From: an uncultured Lachnospiraceae bacterium
GTDB taxonomy: Bacteria; Bacillota; Clostridia; Lachnospirales; Lachnospiraceae
Assembly: GCA_910578475.1 (NCBI GenBank)
Contig: CAJTRK010000002.1
Span: 62,001-126,000, forward strand
DNA length: 64,000 bases
Reading direction: 5' to 3'
The position numbers and the translations under genes were made by a program. The notes under the pieces were generated by a model. The model was not told the DNA's origin, ran no database searches, and saw only the letters and a list, made by a program, of their open reading frames with translations. Shown here piece by piece: positions 8,973-17,698 of this stretch (its first letter is position 1; every line of letters begins with the position of its first letter).

Positions 8973-10475
8973 ATGAAATGCCAGAATTGTGGAAATGAAA
9001 TAGAAGAGGGCCATCTAATCTGTGAAGTCTGTGGCAATGAGATTCAGATTGTGCCTGATTTTGAGCCGGAACTTGAAAACAGCATAACGGAAGCGCTTTC
9101 CACACTGGCCGCGTTACAGGAAGAAGAGGCAAAAGAAGAACAGACAACGGCAAAAGAACCGGAACCTGCAGCTGCGAAAGGGCATGTGAGAAAAGAAATC
9201 GAACCTGTGGAAGCGGACGACGAATATGATGAGGAAGAAGAAAAACAGATTTCCATGAGAAGCCGGCAGGTCGGTGTTCTGATAGCCTTTGGCATTATGC
9301 TTTTCATCGGACTTCTGTTCTGGGTGTTCTACTCCTATCATGTGCAGACGGTGTCTTATCAGGTTGATAAAGCGAAAGAATATGCGGCGAGGGGAGATTA
9401 CAGACAGGCGATTGTTTTTCTGGATAATGCGTATGAAAAAGATGATACACAGGCACAGATTCTGTTCCTGAAAGCAGATTATTTTTATCTGATGTCGGAT
9501 AATGAATCGGCCTTGCAGGCGCTGAAACAGATTATCGATATGGAGATATATCCTTACGAAGATGTGGAAGAAGCCTATGATAAGATGATTGCGATTTATA
9601 CGAAGGAAGAGCGTTACGAAGAAATTAATGATCTTCTGCTTACCTGCAAAGAAGACGCTATTGTCAACATGTTTCAGAGTTATATGGCCAAAGAGCCGGA
9701 GTTCAGCTATGTGGAAGGTGACTATGCGGAAGTGATTCCGTTAAAATTAAGTTCCAATACGTCCGGAACAATTTACTATACGACGGACGGTTCCGTTCCG
9801 AATGAGAACAGCCGGATTTATACGGCGCCGCTTTTCCTGGAAAACGGAGACCATACGATTAGTGCGCTTTTTATCAATGATTATGGCATCAGAAGCGAAG
9901 TCGTGAGTAAATTTTATCATATTAATCTGGAAGTGCCGGGGGCGCCGGAAGTGGAATTGTACAGCGGTATCTATACACAGCCCATGATGATTTCCGTCAA
10001 CGAGCAGGCAGGGTGTTCCACGTTCTATACGACCGATGATTCACAGCCGACCAAAGATTCGGTTCCTTATTCCGGGCCGATTCCGATGCCGCTCGGAACG
10101 ACGAATTTTAAATTTGTCAATGTCAGCGAAGACGGTATATACAGCGATGTAACGATGCGTACTTATACGCTCCGGCTGCGTAATACCATTACGACGGACG
10201 AAGCGGTTCAAAAGCTGATAGCGCGGCTCGTGGAAACACATTATCTGCTGAACGAGTCCGGCAAGGTCGAATTACAGAGCGGAACCTTCAGTTATCAGTT
10301 CAGCTCCGTGCTGCAGATAGGAGATGATACGTATTTTACGATTAATGAATATTATGACGATGGAACCGGCCTGATGAGCAGAACGGATAAGGTTTTTCTC
10401 ATTCAGGTTTATACCGGCGCCGCCGCGAGGCTTGGCTATGATGAAAACGGCGAGTTCGCAGCCGTTCCGATTTAA
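8973..10475 (+). CDS. Zinc-ribbon, membrane-anchored TPR protein with chitobiase C-terminal domains
   Basis: 500 residues, function unknown. It begins with a zinc ribbon (CQNCGNEI...CEVCGNEI, residues 3-24), then an acidic linker, one membrane helix (about 98-120), TPR-like helices (YAARGDYRQAIVFLDNAYE, ALQALKQIIDMEIYPYEDVEEAY), and two beta modules of the chitobiase/hexosaminidase C-terminal type, each with the typical IYYTTDGSVPN / TFYTTDDSQPT strand. A C-terminal domain of about 90 residues follows (YLLNESGKVELQSGTFSYQF). The zinc ribbon should face the cytoplasm and the TPR and beta modules the outside. Similar zinc-ribbon/chitobiase proteins are common in Lachnospiraceae; the ligand is not known. 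Linked to folD by 14 bp. Confidence 0.75.
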   Translation: MKCQNCGNEIEEGHLICEVCGNEIQIVPDFEPELENSITEALSTLAALQEEEAKEEQTTAKEPEPAAAKGHVRKEIEPVEADDEYDEEEEKQISMRSRQVGVLIAFGIMLFIGLLFWVFYSYHVQTVSYQVDKAKEYAARGDYRQAIVFLDNAYEKDDTQAQILFLKADYFYLMSDNESALQALKQIIDMEIYPYEDVEEAYDKMIAIYTKEERYEEINDLLLTCKEDAIVNMFQSYMAKEPEFSYVEGDYAEVIPLKLSSNTSGTIYYTTDGSVPNENSRIYTAPLFLENGDHTISALFINDYGIRSEVVSKFYHINLEVPGAPEVELYSGIYTQPMMISVNEQAGCSTFYTTDDSQPTKDSVPYSGPIPMPLGTTNFKFVNVSEDGIYSDVTMRTYTLRLRNTITTDEAVQKLIARLVETHYLLNESGKVELQSGTFSYQFSSVLQIGDDTYFTINEYYDDGTGLMSRTDKVFLIQVYTGAAARLGYDENGEFAAVPI

Positions 10476-10482
10476 AAAAGGA

Positions 10483-10511
10483 TTGCAAAATACAGATACT
10501 TCTTTTATGAT
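10483..10511 (+). promoter_or_regulatory. Sigma-A promoter of nfnAB
   Basis: TTGCAA (10483-10488), 17-bp spacer, TATGAT (10506-10511) in the 118-bp gap before nfnA. The -35 is a weak match (4/6). Confidence 0.5.
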
Positions 10512-10593
10512 AGGGAATGAAGATTTTTTGGGGCATCAACAGACGCCGCGTAAGAAACTTCATAAGTTGAAGAGAAAGGCATGGTTAATTGGT

Positions 10594-11481
10594 ATGTATA
10601 AGATTTTACAGGCAGAAGAACTGACAACGAATATTTTCCTTATGGTAGTTGAGGCAGAACGCGTTGCGAAGTCTTGTCAGCCCGGGCAGTTCATTATTGT
10701 CAGGATGGACGAAGAAGGAGAACGGATTCCCCTTACGATTTGCGACTATGACAGAAAGAAGGGAACGGTTACCATTGTATTCCAGATTGTCGGCGCGGCG
10801 ACACATAAGATGGCGGCCTTAAAAGCTGGAGACGGTTTTCACGATTTTGTCGGACCGCTCGGATGTCCTTCGGAGTTTGTAGGGGAAGATTTGGAAAGCC
10901 TCCGGGCGAAGAAAATGCTTTTTGTAGCGGGCGGCGTCGGAACCGCGCCGGTATATCCGCAGGTGAAATGGCTGCATGAGAAAGGCATTGATGCCGATGT
11001 TATCGTCGGCGCCAAAACGAAGGATTTGCTGATTCTGGAAAAAGAAATGGCATCTGTTGCGGGGAATCTTTTCATTACAACGGATGACGGTTCCTATGGA
11101 AGAAGCGGCATGGTGACGCAGACAATTAAGGACCTTGTGGAAGAAGGCAGAAAATATGATGTCTGCGTAGCAATCGGACCAATGATTATGATGAAATTTG
11201 TCTGCAAGATGACGGAAGAATTACATATTCCGACAATTGTCAGTCTGAATCCGATTATGGTAGACGGCACGGGAATGTGCGGCGCATGTCGTGTTACGGT
11301 GGGCGGAGAAGTGAAATTCGCCTGTGTGGACGGTCCGGAATTTGACGGACACAAGGTTGATTTTGACCAGGCAATGAAGCGTCAGCAGATATATAAGACA
11401 GAAGAAGGAAGAGCATTCTTAAAAGCCAAAGAGGGAGACACACATCATGGCGGATGCGGAAACTGTGGAGGTAATGACTGA
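10594..11481 (+). CDS. nfnA: NfnA-like FAD/[2Fe-2S] subunit of NADH-dependent ferredoxin:NADP+ oxidoreductase
   Basis: Small subunit of the electron-bifurcating transhydrogenase; related to dihydroorotate-dehydrogenase electron transfer subunits (PyrK). 295 residues. FAD-binding segment around ERIPLTICDYDRKKGTVTIVFQIVG, NAD-binding VAGGVGTAPVYPQVKWL, and a C-terminal cluster region GTGMCGACRVTVGGEVKFACVDG for the [2Fe-2S] centre. A second Cys-rich tail (HHGGCGNCGGND) closes the protein. The start at 10594 is chosen over in-frame upstream ATGs because homologues start MYKILQAEEL and AGAAAGG lies 14 bases upstream. Stop and the ATG of the next gene overlap (TGATG), so both subunits are made together. 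Alternative annotation: sulfide dehydrogenase subunit; pairing with an NfnB-sized partner favours Nfn. Confidence 0.85.
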   Translation: MYKILQAEELTTNIFLMVVEAERVAKSCQPGQFIIVRMDEEGERIPLTICDYDRKKGTVTIVFQIVGAATHKMAALKAGDGFHDFVGPLGCPSEFVGEDLESLRAKKMLFVAGGVGTAPVYPQVKWLHEKGIDADVIVGAKTKDLLILEKEMASVAGNLFITTDDGSYGRSGMVTQTIKDLVEEGRKYDVCVAIGPMIMMKFVCKMTEELHIPTIVSLNPIMVDGTGMCGACRVTVGGEVKFACVDGPEFDGHKVDFDQAMKRQQIYKTEEGRAFLKAKEGDTHHGGCGNCGGND

Positions 11482-12863
11482 TGGATATATTAAAAAAAGT
11501 GCCTGTCCGTGAACAGGATGCGAAAGTGCGCGCAGCAAACTTCGAAGAGGTATGTCTCGGCTATAACAGAGAAGAGGCGATGAACGAGGCGGCGCGGTGT
11601 ATTAACTGTAAGAACGCGCAATGTATCAAGGGGTGTCCGGTGGCAATCAATATCCCCGGATTTATTGAGCAGATAAAGGAAGGCAATATGGAAGCTGCTT
11701 ACCAGGTTATCAGCGAGTCATCGGCGCTGCCGGCTGTCTGTGGGCGCGTATGTCCTCAGGAAAGCCAGTGTGAAGGCAAATGTATCCGCGGTATCAAGGG
11801 AGAGCCGATTTCCATCGGTAAACTGGAGCGTTATGCAGCTGACTGGGCGAGAGAAAACGGAATAAAACCGCAGGGAGCCAAAGAAAAAAAGGGTAAGAAA
11901 GTTGCCGTTATCGGATCCGGCCCTGCCGGCCTTACCTGTGCGGGAGACCTTGCAAGAATGGGCTATGACGTAACAATTTTTGAAGCCCTGCATGAAGCGG
12001 GCGGCGTTCTCGTCTACGGGATTCCGGAATTTCGTCTTCCGAAGGAAGCGGTCGTATGTCAGGAAATCGAGAATGTAAAATCACTCGGTGTTAAAATAGA
12101 AACGAATGTTGTTGTCGGGAAATCTGTCACCATAGATGAACTGATGGAGGAAGAAGGATTCAATGCCGTCTTTATCGGCTCCGGGGCCGGTCTGCCGAAA
12201 TTTATGGGAATCCCCGGCGAACAGAGCAACGGCGTTTTTTCGGCAAACGAATATCTGACGAGAAGCAATCTGATGAAAGCTTTCCGCGAGGATTCCGATA
12301 CGCCCATTATGAAGGGCAGAGAAGTTGCGGTTGTCGGCGGCGGAAATGTGGCGATGGATGCGGCAAGGACGGCGCTTCGGCTCGGTGCAAAAGTGCATAT
12401 CGTATACCGAAGAAGTGAGGAAGAACTGCCGGCGCGTGTGGAAGAAGTGCATCATGCGAAAGAAGAAGGCATTGTCTTTGATTTGTTGACCAATCCGGTC
12501 GAAATCATGGCCGACGAAAACGGATGGGTCTGCGGTATGAAATGTATCAAAATGGAACTGGGTGAGCCGGATGCTTCGGGGAGAAGACGGCCGATTGAAG
12601 TTCCGGGTTCAGAATTTGTCATGGACGTGGATACCGTTATCATGTCCCTCGGCACATCGCCGAATCCGCTCATTTCCGCGACGACGGAAGGACTCGAAGT
12701 GAATAAGTGGAAATGTATTGTTGCCGACGAAGTACATGGAAAGACGACGAAAGAGGGCGTCTATGCCGGAGGCGATGCGGTAACGGGAGCAGCGACGGTT
12801 ATTCTTGCAATGGGCGCCGGCAAAGCTGCGGCACAGGGAATTGATGAATATCTGTCCCGCTGA
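11481..12863 (+). CDS. nfnB: NfnB/GltD-like NADPH-dependent oxidoreductase subunit
   Basis: 460 residues, the size of NfnB. N-terminal Cys-rich [4Fe-4S] region (CINCKNAQCIKGCPV and CGRVCPQESQCEGKC, residues 40-105), FAD dinucleotide motif VIGSGPAGLTCAGDLA (about 140), NADP motif VVGGGNVAMDAARTALRLGA (about 280), and the C-terminal GGDAVTGAATVILAMGAGKAAA contacting FAD. Together with NfnA it would couple exergonic NADH oxidation and ferredoxin oxidation to NADP+ reduction, or the reverse. Often auto-annotated as glutamate synthase small chain, but no GltB large subunit is present. Its product NADPH serves the biosynthetic genes abundant in this window, including FolD two genes upstream. Confidence 0.88.
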   Translation: MDILKKVPVREQDAKVRAANFEEVCLGYNREEAMNEAARCINCKNAQCIKGCPVAINIPGFIEQIKEGNMEAAYQVISESSALPAVCGRVCPQESQCEGKCIRGIKGEPISIGKLERYAADWARENGIKPQGAKEKKGKKVAVIGSGPAGLTCAGDLARMGYDVTIFEALHEAGGVLVYGIPEFRLPKEAVVCQEIENVKSLGVKIETNVVVGKSVTIDELMEEEGFNAVFIGSGAGLPKFMGIPGEQSNGVFSANEYLTRSNLMKAFREDSDTPIMKGREVAVVGGGNVAMDAARTALRLGAKVHIVYRRSEEELPARVEEVHHAKEEGIVFDLLTNPVEIMADENGWVCGMKCIKMELGEPDASGRRRPIEVPGSEFVMDVDTVIMSLGTSPNPLISATTEGLEVNKWKCIVADEVHGKTTKEGVYAGGDAVTGAATVILAMGAGKAAAQGIDEYLSR

Positions 12864-12875
12864 AAGTAAAACAGA

Positions 12876-12905
12876 AGAGGTATGGGCAGCCGTACCTCTT
12901 TATTC
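12876..12905 (+). terminator. Terminator after nfnB
   Basis: Ten-pair stem AGAGGTATGG (12876-12885) / CCGTACCTCT (12890-12899) with GCAG loop; the T tail is short (TTATT). Confidence 0.75.
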
Positions 12906-12944
12906 ATCCTATAGGGAATTGCTGTAATCTTAGTGGATGCCAGA

Positions 12945-12969
12945 CAAGAATTTACGCAGTAAATTCTTG
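12945..12969 (+). other. Perfect 11-bp hairpin before terminator
   Basis: CAAGAATTTAC (12945-12955), loop GCA, GTAAATTCTTG (12959-12969). It lies one base before a second, terminator-type hairpin (12971-12998). Being AU-rich, without a T tract, it is not itself a terminator; it may be part of a regulatory leader for the downstream MORN gene or a processing/stability structure. Confidence 0.6.
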
Positions 12970-12970
12970 G

Positions 12971-12998
12971 AACGCAGGCTGCTGAGCCTGCGTTTTTT
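12971..12998 (+). terminator. Strong intrinsic terminator upstream of MORN gene
   Basis: AACGCAGGCT (12971-12980), loop GCTG, AGCCTGCGTT (12985-12994), then TTTT. Only 38 bp separate it from the GTG start of the next gene, which leaves no obvious room for a promoter. Confidence 0.9.
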
Positions 12999-13036
12999 CA
13001 TCAAATTCGCAAGTTTAGAAGGAATGGAGGAGTATT

Positions 13037-14227
13037 GTGAATTTACTGGAACGGAACAATTCGGAAAAAAAACGTCGGGATATGGAGCTGGAAGAAAAGA
13101 AAGAGCAAAGCAGGAGAGCCGCTTCCGCAAGAAACGCGGGAAGGGAATCCGGTGAGGACAAAAATCAGGACTGGCGCGAGCCTAAAGTTCCGATTATCCT
13201 GATTTTGTCCGGCATTACGATTGTATTGCTTCTTTGCATTATCGTGCTGCTTGTTGTATCGCCGGGCAGAAAAGAAAGCGACGACAGCGAGGCGTTACAG
13301 CAGAATATGCTGGATTATGCCGATGAGCAGAAACAGAATGATAATGTGCCGGCGGACACCCCGTCTCAGGAAATTATTGTTGTGGAATCTTCCGAACAGC
13401 CTGAAATAGAAGAAACGGCCACATCGGAAGAAACGACCGAGACACCGGAAGAGGAGAAGCCGGAAGAAAATGAAGAAGAGATTCCCGTTGAGTCCGAAAC
13501 CATTGATAAAACAGCGATTGTTGTCGATGTGGAGGACGAGAACGACGTTTCCTATACGAAAGAATTTATTATGAACGAGATGATGCCGTATTTTGCGGAT
13601 AATAATCTCGATGCGATATGGGACCTGGCACATTTAAAGCGTTATGTAAAACTTTCCGCCGGCCTGAAAAATACCAATACATATTATTATAAGGGCGGGA
13701 CGGACAGTGACGGAAAGCCGGACGGCGTCGGCCTTGCCATTTACGAAAACAATACATACTATTACGGTTCCTGGTCTCATGGCGTGCGAAGCGGCGACGG
13801 CAGATGGATTCGTTTTTATATCGATGATATCGGGGCCAAAACAACGAAGAAAAAATACCAGTCGCACAGTTATTCCGGGATGTGGAGCAATGACCTGCCA
13901 AACGGCGAGGGGGCGGAGCATTATGATGTGGATATCAGTCAGCTCACTTCGAAAGACAGGGAGATACAGAACGTGGTCGGGAACTTTACAAACGGACTGT
14001 ATGACGGAGAGATGTATGCCAATACCGTAGACCATCTTGGAAACGTGGAAGAATGGGATGCGGTCGCGCATCAGGGCGTTTTTGAATTGTGGCGGGATAT
14101 GAGCAGTATCGGAGAATGTTCCGTATGGAGGAACAAAGTCGACTTCGAATTATGTCTGGATGTGGATAAATCGGAGAACAAAAATCAGGGAATGCGGGAA
14201 CTCTTTACAAAAAGTTCCGGAAAGTAA
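13037..14227 (+). CDS. Membrane-anchored MORN-repeat-like protein
   Basis: 396 residues, function unknown. GTG start supported by GGAGGAG 5-6 bases upstream. Charged cytoplasmic N-terminus (1-50), one membrane helix IILILSGITIVLLLCIIVLL (about 55-75), a Glu/Thr/Pro-rich linker (about 85-170), then a domain with MORN-like repeats: YYKGGTDSDGKPDGVGLAIY, YYYGSWSHGVRSGDGRWIRF, SYSGMWSNDLPNGEGAEHYD and NFTNGLYDGEMYA. MORN repeats usually mediate protein or lipid contacts; here the repeats would lie outside the membrane. It ends exactly where the opposite-strand gene ends, with no base between the two stop codons, so the convergent transcripts must overlap. Confidence 0.7.
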   Translation: MNLLERNNSEKKRRDMELEEKKEQSRRAASARNAGRESGEDKNQDWREPKVPIILILSGITIVLLLCIIVLLVVSPGRKESDDSEALQQNMLDYADEQKQNDNVPADTPSQEIIVVESSEQPEIEETATSEETTETPEEEKPEENEEEIPVESETIDKTAIVVDVEDENDVSYTKEFIMNEMMPYFADNNLDAIWDLAHLKRYVKLSAGLKNTNTYYYKGGTDSDGKPDGVGLAIYENNTYYYGSWSHGVRSGDGRWIRFYIDDIGAKTTKKKYQSHSYSGMWSNDLPNGEGAEHYDVDISQLTSKDREIQNVVGNFTNGLYDGEMYANTVDHLGNVEEWDAVAHQGVFELWRDMSSIGECSVWRNKVDFELCLDVDKSENKNQGMRELFTKSSGK

Positions 14228-15997
14228 TCAACAGTCCGGTGAAATAAGAGCGCACATCAGATAAAAAGGTACGGAAAATACCATAAAATAAACATATCGG
14301 AAGTCTGTTGCAACGGGCGTTGCAATCATGACCGTCAGAAAAAGGGCAAAGCTTGGAAGATAACAGATAAGCTTTGCCTTTTCATTTCTTGCAAAGGCAT
14401 TTCCAATACAAAACAGAAGGAACCAGAAGGCGATGCCCATACTCCACAGAAGACTGTAAATCGGAAGCATACCGCCGAGCTTTAAAGAGATTTCTTTTCC
14501 TTTTATGATGAGAGGGCCGCCGATTAACGGTGTATGCGATACGCCGAGAGAGGTCGCGCTGATGCCTTCCCCGTCCGCTACCGGATAGAAAGAATCCGGA
14601 TACCAGTAACCGTAAGTCTGATTGATATAAGCTTTCATGTAATCTCCCGGATAAGCAAGGCCGAGAGAAAGCCATAATTTGAAAAAATCTCCTTTGTGTG
14701 CGCTCAGATAGTCCGGATTTCCGGCCCGGACAAGTTCCTTCATATTATCCGCGAAAGTCGGATTGTATAAATCTTTGACATAGGATGTATCGATTACCTG
14801 TTCGAGCAGATAAAGCTGCTCTTTATCAATCGTTCTGTCATGAGCAAGAACCGAAGCTATCTGCTGCGTCGGAATGGAGAGAGACTCCACAAAATCCGGC
14901 GGCGTTACATGCAGCGCATTCAGAACGGGATATCGGATGATGCAGGCTGTGAGCAGGATGCCAAGTACAGCCGGAAACATCGTCCCTGCATTTTTTCGAT
15001 AATAAAACAGCAGAAAAGGCAGGCAGAGTAAGAAACCATACCAGCCATTGGAACGCAAAAGGCACATCATCACGCCGGAAAAAAAGAACATCAAAAGCGT
15101 AGAACGTTTCTTTTCACGGAGCATACGAAGCATGGAACAGCCGAATAAGAGGACGACAGCGGCAAACGGGATATCTTTCCAGAGCGTAACGGAAAAGACC
15201 GCATGATATGGAACAAGCGCATAAAAAAGCGTAATCAGAATCAGGATTTCCCGGCGGATATGAAAAGAATCCAGCGTTTTCAAAAAATAAAAGACACTGT
15301 AAGCGAGGAAACACATCTGGAAAAACGTATAAAAAGAAACGGCAATGACCATATTGGAAGTCAATGCAAAACCTATCTCATAGAACAGCTTGAAAATCAT
15401 CGTGTGCACAAACGGGTGATGGTTGCTGTACGCTGTCAGGTTCAGAACCTGTTCCAGCTGATTGATGCTGTCGGGCGTCATAATGCCGGGAAACTCGTAC
15501 AGAAAATAAGGAAACCAGCAGAGCAGACAGCCGAGAAAACAATAAAAAGGCAGATGCCCGCCATTGTCATCTGTCCGGTATAAAATTTTTTGCAGCTTAT
15601 TTTTGTCTGCACTGAAAGAGAATAACATCAGAAGCAGATGATAGAAACAGATAAAAAGGCCGAGAAAGACGGCAGTCAGTACGGCAGCCTGAAAAAGCCG
15701 GTTTGTCAAAGTCTCGATATAATGCGGATAGTCTACCGCCATATAGAACAATGTGAACAGAAACGAAAGGACGAGGGCGCTTCGGCGCACCTGTTTCGTG
15801 TAAACGAAGGATTTGTCCGAAAGCCGGATGGCGATATGCCGGTACAGAAAAAAGGAAAAAAGAAAAAATACGCCGGTCAGAATATTGCCGGGCTCCATCC
15901 GTCCGGTTTTCATCAATGCCCATGTCGTGAAAAAACTTTCGACGACATTCAGAATCATCTGTAATTTTTCTTTTTTTTCGTGAAATATTTTTATCAT
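14228..15997 (-). CDS. Large polytopic membrane protein (DUF6020-like)
   Basis: 589 residues with about 12 hydrophobic helices spread over residues 15-290, 300-365 and 500-585, and one soluble loop around 370-490 (PPDFVESLSIPTQQIASVLA, YGYWYPDSFYPVADGEG). The motif GIMTPDSINQLEQVL in a loop after membrane segments, with Asp, is reminiscent of GT-C-type membrane glycosyltransferases and of the DUF6020 family of Firmicutes; I recognise the family only by resemblance. Substrate unknown, possibly a cell-envelope polymer. It is the only minus-strand gene in the first 50 kb, single-gene transcript with its own promoter (16092-16120) and a structured 5' leader. Confidence 0.65.
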   Translation of the reverse strand: MIKIFHEKKEKLQMILNVVESFFTTWALMKTGRMEPGNILTGVFFLFSFFLYRHIAIRLSDKSFVYTKQVRRSALVLSFLFTLFYMAVDYPHYIETLTNRLFQAAVLTAVFLGLFICFYHLLLMLFSFSADKNKLQKILYRTDDNGGHLPFYCFLGCLLCWFPYFLYEFPGIMTPDSINQLEQVLNLTAYSNHHPFVHTMIFKLFYEIGFALTSNMVIAVSFYTFFQMCFLAYSVFYFLKTLDSFHIRREILILITLFYALVPYHAVFSVTLWKDIPFAAVVLLFGCSMLRMLREKKRSTLLMFFFSGVMMCLLRSNGWYGFLLCLPFLLFYYRKNAGTMFPAVLGILLTACIIRYPVLNALHVTPPDFVESLSIPTQQIASVLAHDRTIDKEQLYLLEQVIDTSYVKDLYNPTFADNMKELVRAGNPDYLSAHKGDFFKLWLSLGLAYPGDYMKAYINQTYGYWYPDSFYPVADGEGISATSLGVSHTPLIGGPLIIKGKEISLKLGGMLPIYSLLWSMGIAFWFLLFCIGNAFARNEKAKLICYLPSFALFLTVMIATPVATDFRYVYFMVFSVPFYLMCALISPDC

Positions 15998-16028
15998 AAA
16001 ATAAAAATGCCCCTCTGCCAGCTTTCAC

Positions 16029-16090
16029 AGTGTGAAGAAGCTCTTAGCGAAATGCCCATTGGCATAAGCTTTGGAACTTCTCTTCACACT
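16029..16090 (-). other. Long dyad in the leader of the minus-strand membrane-protein gene
   Basis: AGTGTGAAGA (16029-16038) pairs with TCTTCACACT (16081-16090), a perfect 10-bp inverted repeat enclosing a second hairpin ATGCC-CATT-GGCAT and an AAGCT/AGCTT pair. The outer arm touches the -10 box of the minus-strand promoter. It can act as RNA structure in the 5' leader or as a DNA operator. The surrounding 15998-16318 gap holds two opposed promoters and this dyad, and no convincing gene. Confidence 0.6.
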
Positions 16091-16091
16091 T

Positions 16092-16120
16092 ATCATATCG
16101 AATCGAGGGGGTGTTGTCAA
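16092..16120 (-). promoter_or_regulatory. Sigma-A promoter of minus-strand membrane protein
   Basis: Read on the minus strand: TTGACA (16120-16115), 17-bp spacer, TATGAT (16097-16092). The leader would be about 88 bases long. Confidence 0.8.
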
Positions 16121-16202
16121 CGATGCGGTAAAACGTTGTACAGATATGCTCTTGAAAATAGCGGATACAGGCGGAATATGTAAAGGAATCCAAAAGGCAT
16201 TC

Positions 16203-16231
16203 TTGAAACTGTATGGTATATCTTATATAAT
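16203..16231 (+). promoter_or_regulatory. Sigma-A promoter of zinc-ribbon gene/rlmH
   Basis: TTGAAA (16203-16208), 17-bp spacer, consensus TATAAT (16226-16231), about 88 bp before the ATG at 16319. Confidence 0.8.
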
Positions 16232-16318
16232 AAACTGAAAGGTGAGCCGGAAGGCAGAGCCGTTCAGCTCTTGCAACGAGATAAATCCATTCAGATATGG
16301 TAGAAGGAGAATGAAAAG

Positions 16319-17059
16319 ATGGCCTGGTGTCCGAATTGTAAAAACGAGTATGTGGAAGGAATCAAAGTCTGTGCGGACTGCGGCGCAACGCTTGTAGAAA
16401 GTCTGGATGCGGTTTCCGATAAAGAACAGCCTTCGGAGGGAGAATATGCGGAAGGCATGGAAAGCGGCGGTAATGATGAGACAGAAACGGAAATCCCGGC
16501 AGAGATTTTGGAAAAACTGGAGAAAATGACGCCGGAAGAACTTGCGGAAGCTGCCGATGCTGCCCGCAAACAGAATACATGGCGTAAGCAGTACATAAAC
16601 AGCGCACAGAAAGCGGAAGATAACAAATCATCCGCCTATACGCTGCTTGCCATCGGTGTGCTTGGCATTGCTGCGGTGATACTTGTTCTTACGGATGTGA
16701 TTCCGCTCTATCAGAATGCGGGCGTTACCAAGTATTTTGTCTGCGGCGTGATGGGCGCGCTGTTCCTGATTTTCTTTGCGCTTGGCGTGATATCAATGAA
16801 AAATTTTAAAGCCCTGTCTGCCGATGCCGAATCAGAGGCAGCGTTTATTGAGAAAATGCGGAACTGGTGTGCGGAAAATCTGAAAGCGGAGCAGATTGAT
16901 AACGAGCTGTTTGCCGGAGAAGAATTGTCGGAAGAACAGAAGTACTTTAAGCGGACGGATAAGATGAAACAGCTGATTGAAAATAAATTTATGAATCTTG
17001 ACGAAGCGTTTCTGGATAATTTCATTGATGAGTATTATCAGGAATTATTTGAAAGTTGA
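16319..17059 (+). CDS. Zinc-ribbon membrane protein
   Basis: 246 residues, unknown function. N-terminal zinc ribbon CPNCKNEY...CADCGATL (residues 4-24), an acidic linker, helix MTPEELAEAADAARKQNTW, two membrane helices (about 102-125 and 135-160), and a charged helical C-terminus ending in LDNFIDEYYQELFES. The build (cytoplasmic ribbon, paired membrane helices, cytoplasmic tail) is frequent in Lachnospiraceae. A GAAGGAG box lies just upstream of the ATG. rlmH starts 32 bp later, so the two are probably co-transcribed, but a functional link is not evident. Confidence 0.65.
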   Translation: MAWCPNCKNEYVEGIKVCADCGATLVESLDAVSDKEQPSEGEYAEGMESGGNDETETEIPAEILEKLEKMTPEELAEAADAARKQNTWRKQYINSAQKAEDNKSSAYTLLAIGVLGIAAVILVLTDVIPLYQNAGVTKYFVCGVMGALFLIFFALGVISMKNFKALSADAESEAAFIEKMRNWCAENLKAEQIDNELFAGEELSEEQKYFKRTDKMKQLIENKFMNLDEAFLDNFIDEYYQELFES

Positions 17060-17091
17060 ATCTCTGCGAAAGCAGGCAGACGGGTGCATTT

Positions 17092-17571
17092 ATGAAAATA
17101 ACAGTTATTGCGGTGGGCAAAGTGAAGGAAAAATATTATCGGGACGCGCTTTCGGAATACGGGAAGCGGCTTGGCCGTTACTGCAAACTCGAAATCATAG
17201 AAGTGGAGGATGAGAAAACGCCGGACGGCGCGTCGCTGACAGAAGAAGACCGGATTCGGGAGAAGGAAGCGGAGCGGATTTTAAAATATGTGAAGGAAGA
17301 CGCATTCCTATGTACATTGGAAATCGCGGGGAAAATGTATGATTCCATAGAACTTGCGGAGAAAATCGAAAAGCTCGGCGTACAGGGCCACAGCCATTTA
17401 CAGTTTCTTATCGGCGGTTCGCTCGGCCTGCACGAGATGCTGTGCCGGAGAGCGGATTTGGCGCTCAGTTTTTCCAAAATGACTTTTCCTCATCAGCTCA
17501 TGCGGGTTATTCTGCTGGAACAAATTTATCGAAGCTATCGCATCATACATGGAGAACCGTATCACAAATGA
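17092..17571 (+). CDS. rlmH: 23S rRNA pseudouridine-1915 N3-methyltransferase
   Basis: Uses S-adenosylmethionine to methylate pseudouridine 1915 in helix 69 of 23S rRNA. 159 residues, the exact family length, when started at ATG 17092 (MKITVIAVGKVKEKYY). SPOUT-fold motifs: FLIGGSLGLHEML for the SAM knot, SFSKMTFPHQLMRVILLEQ, and the C-terminal RIIHGEPYHK involved in rRNA binding. The longer in-frame reading from 17056 is unlikely because homologues begin with MKI. Confidence 0.97.
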   Translation: MKITVIAVGKVKEKYYRDALSEYGKRLGRYCKLEIIEVEDEKTPDGASLTEEDRIREKEAERILKYVKEDAFLCTLEIAGKMYDSIELAEKIEKLGVQGHSHLQFLIGGSLGLHEMLCRRADLALSFSKMTFPHQLMRVILLEQIYRSYRIIHGEPYHK

Positions 17572-17698
17572 AGGCGAAATTGTGTAGAAGCGCAGAAGAT
17601 TCATGGAGAAAGTATATTGTACAAAAGCTATTGATTGATAGAATTGAGAAAATGGATTTGCAGAATAAAAACAAATGATAAGGGCGGGCAGAGTGTCA

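Noticed and set aside
11481..12863. True glutamate synthase small subunit
   Set aside because: No large subunit is present and the neighbouring FAD/[2Fe-2S] protein fits NfnA, so NfnB is preferred.
15980..16183. 67-codon plus-strand ORF upstream of the zinc-ribbon gene
   Set aside because: It overlaps the leader and promoter of the opposite-strand gene, has no ribosome site, no recognisable sequence and no conserved features.
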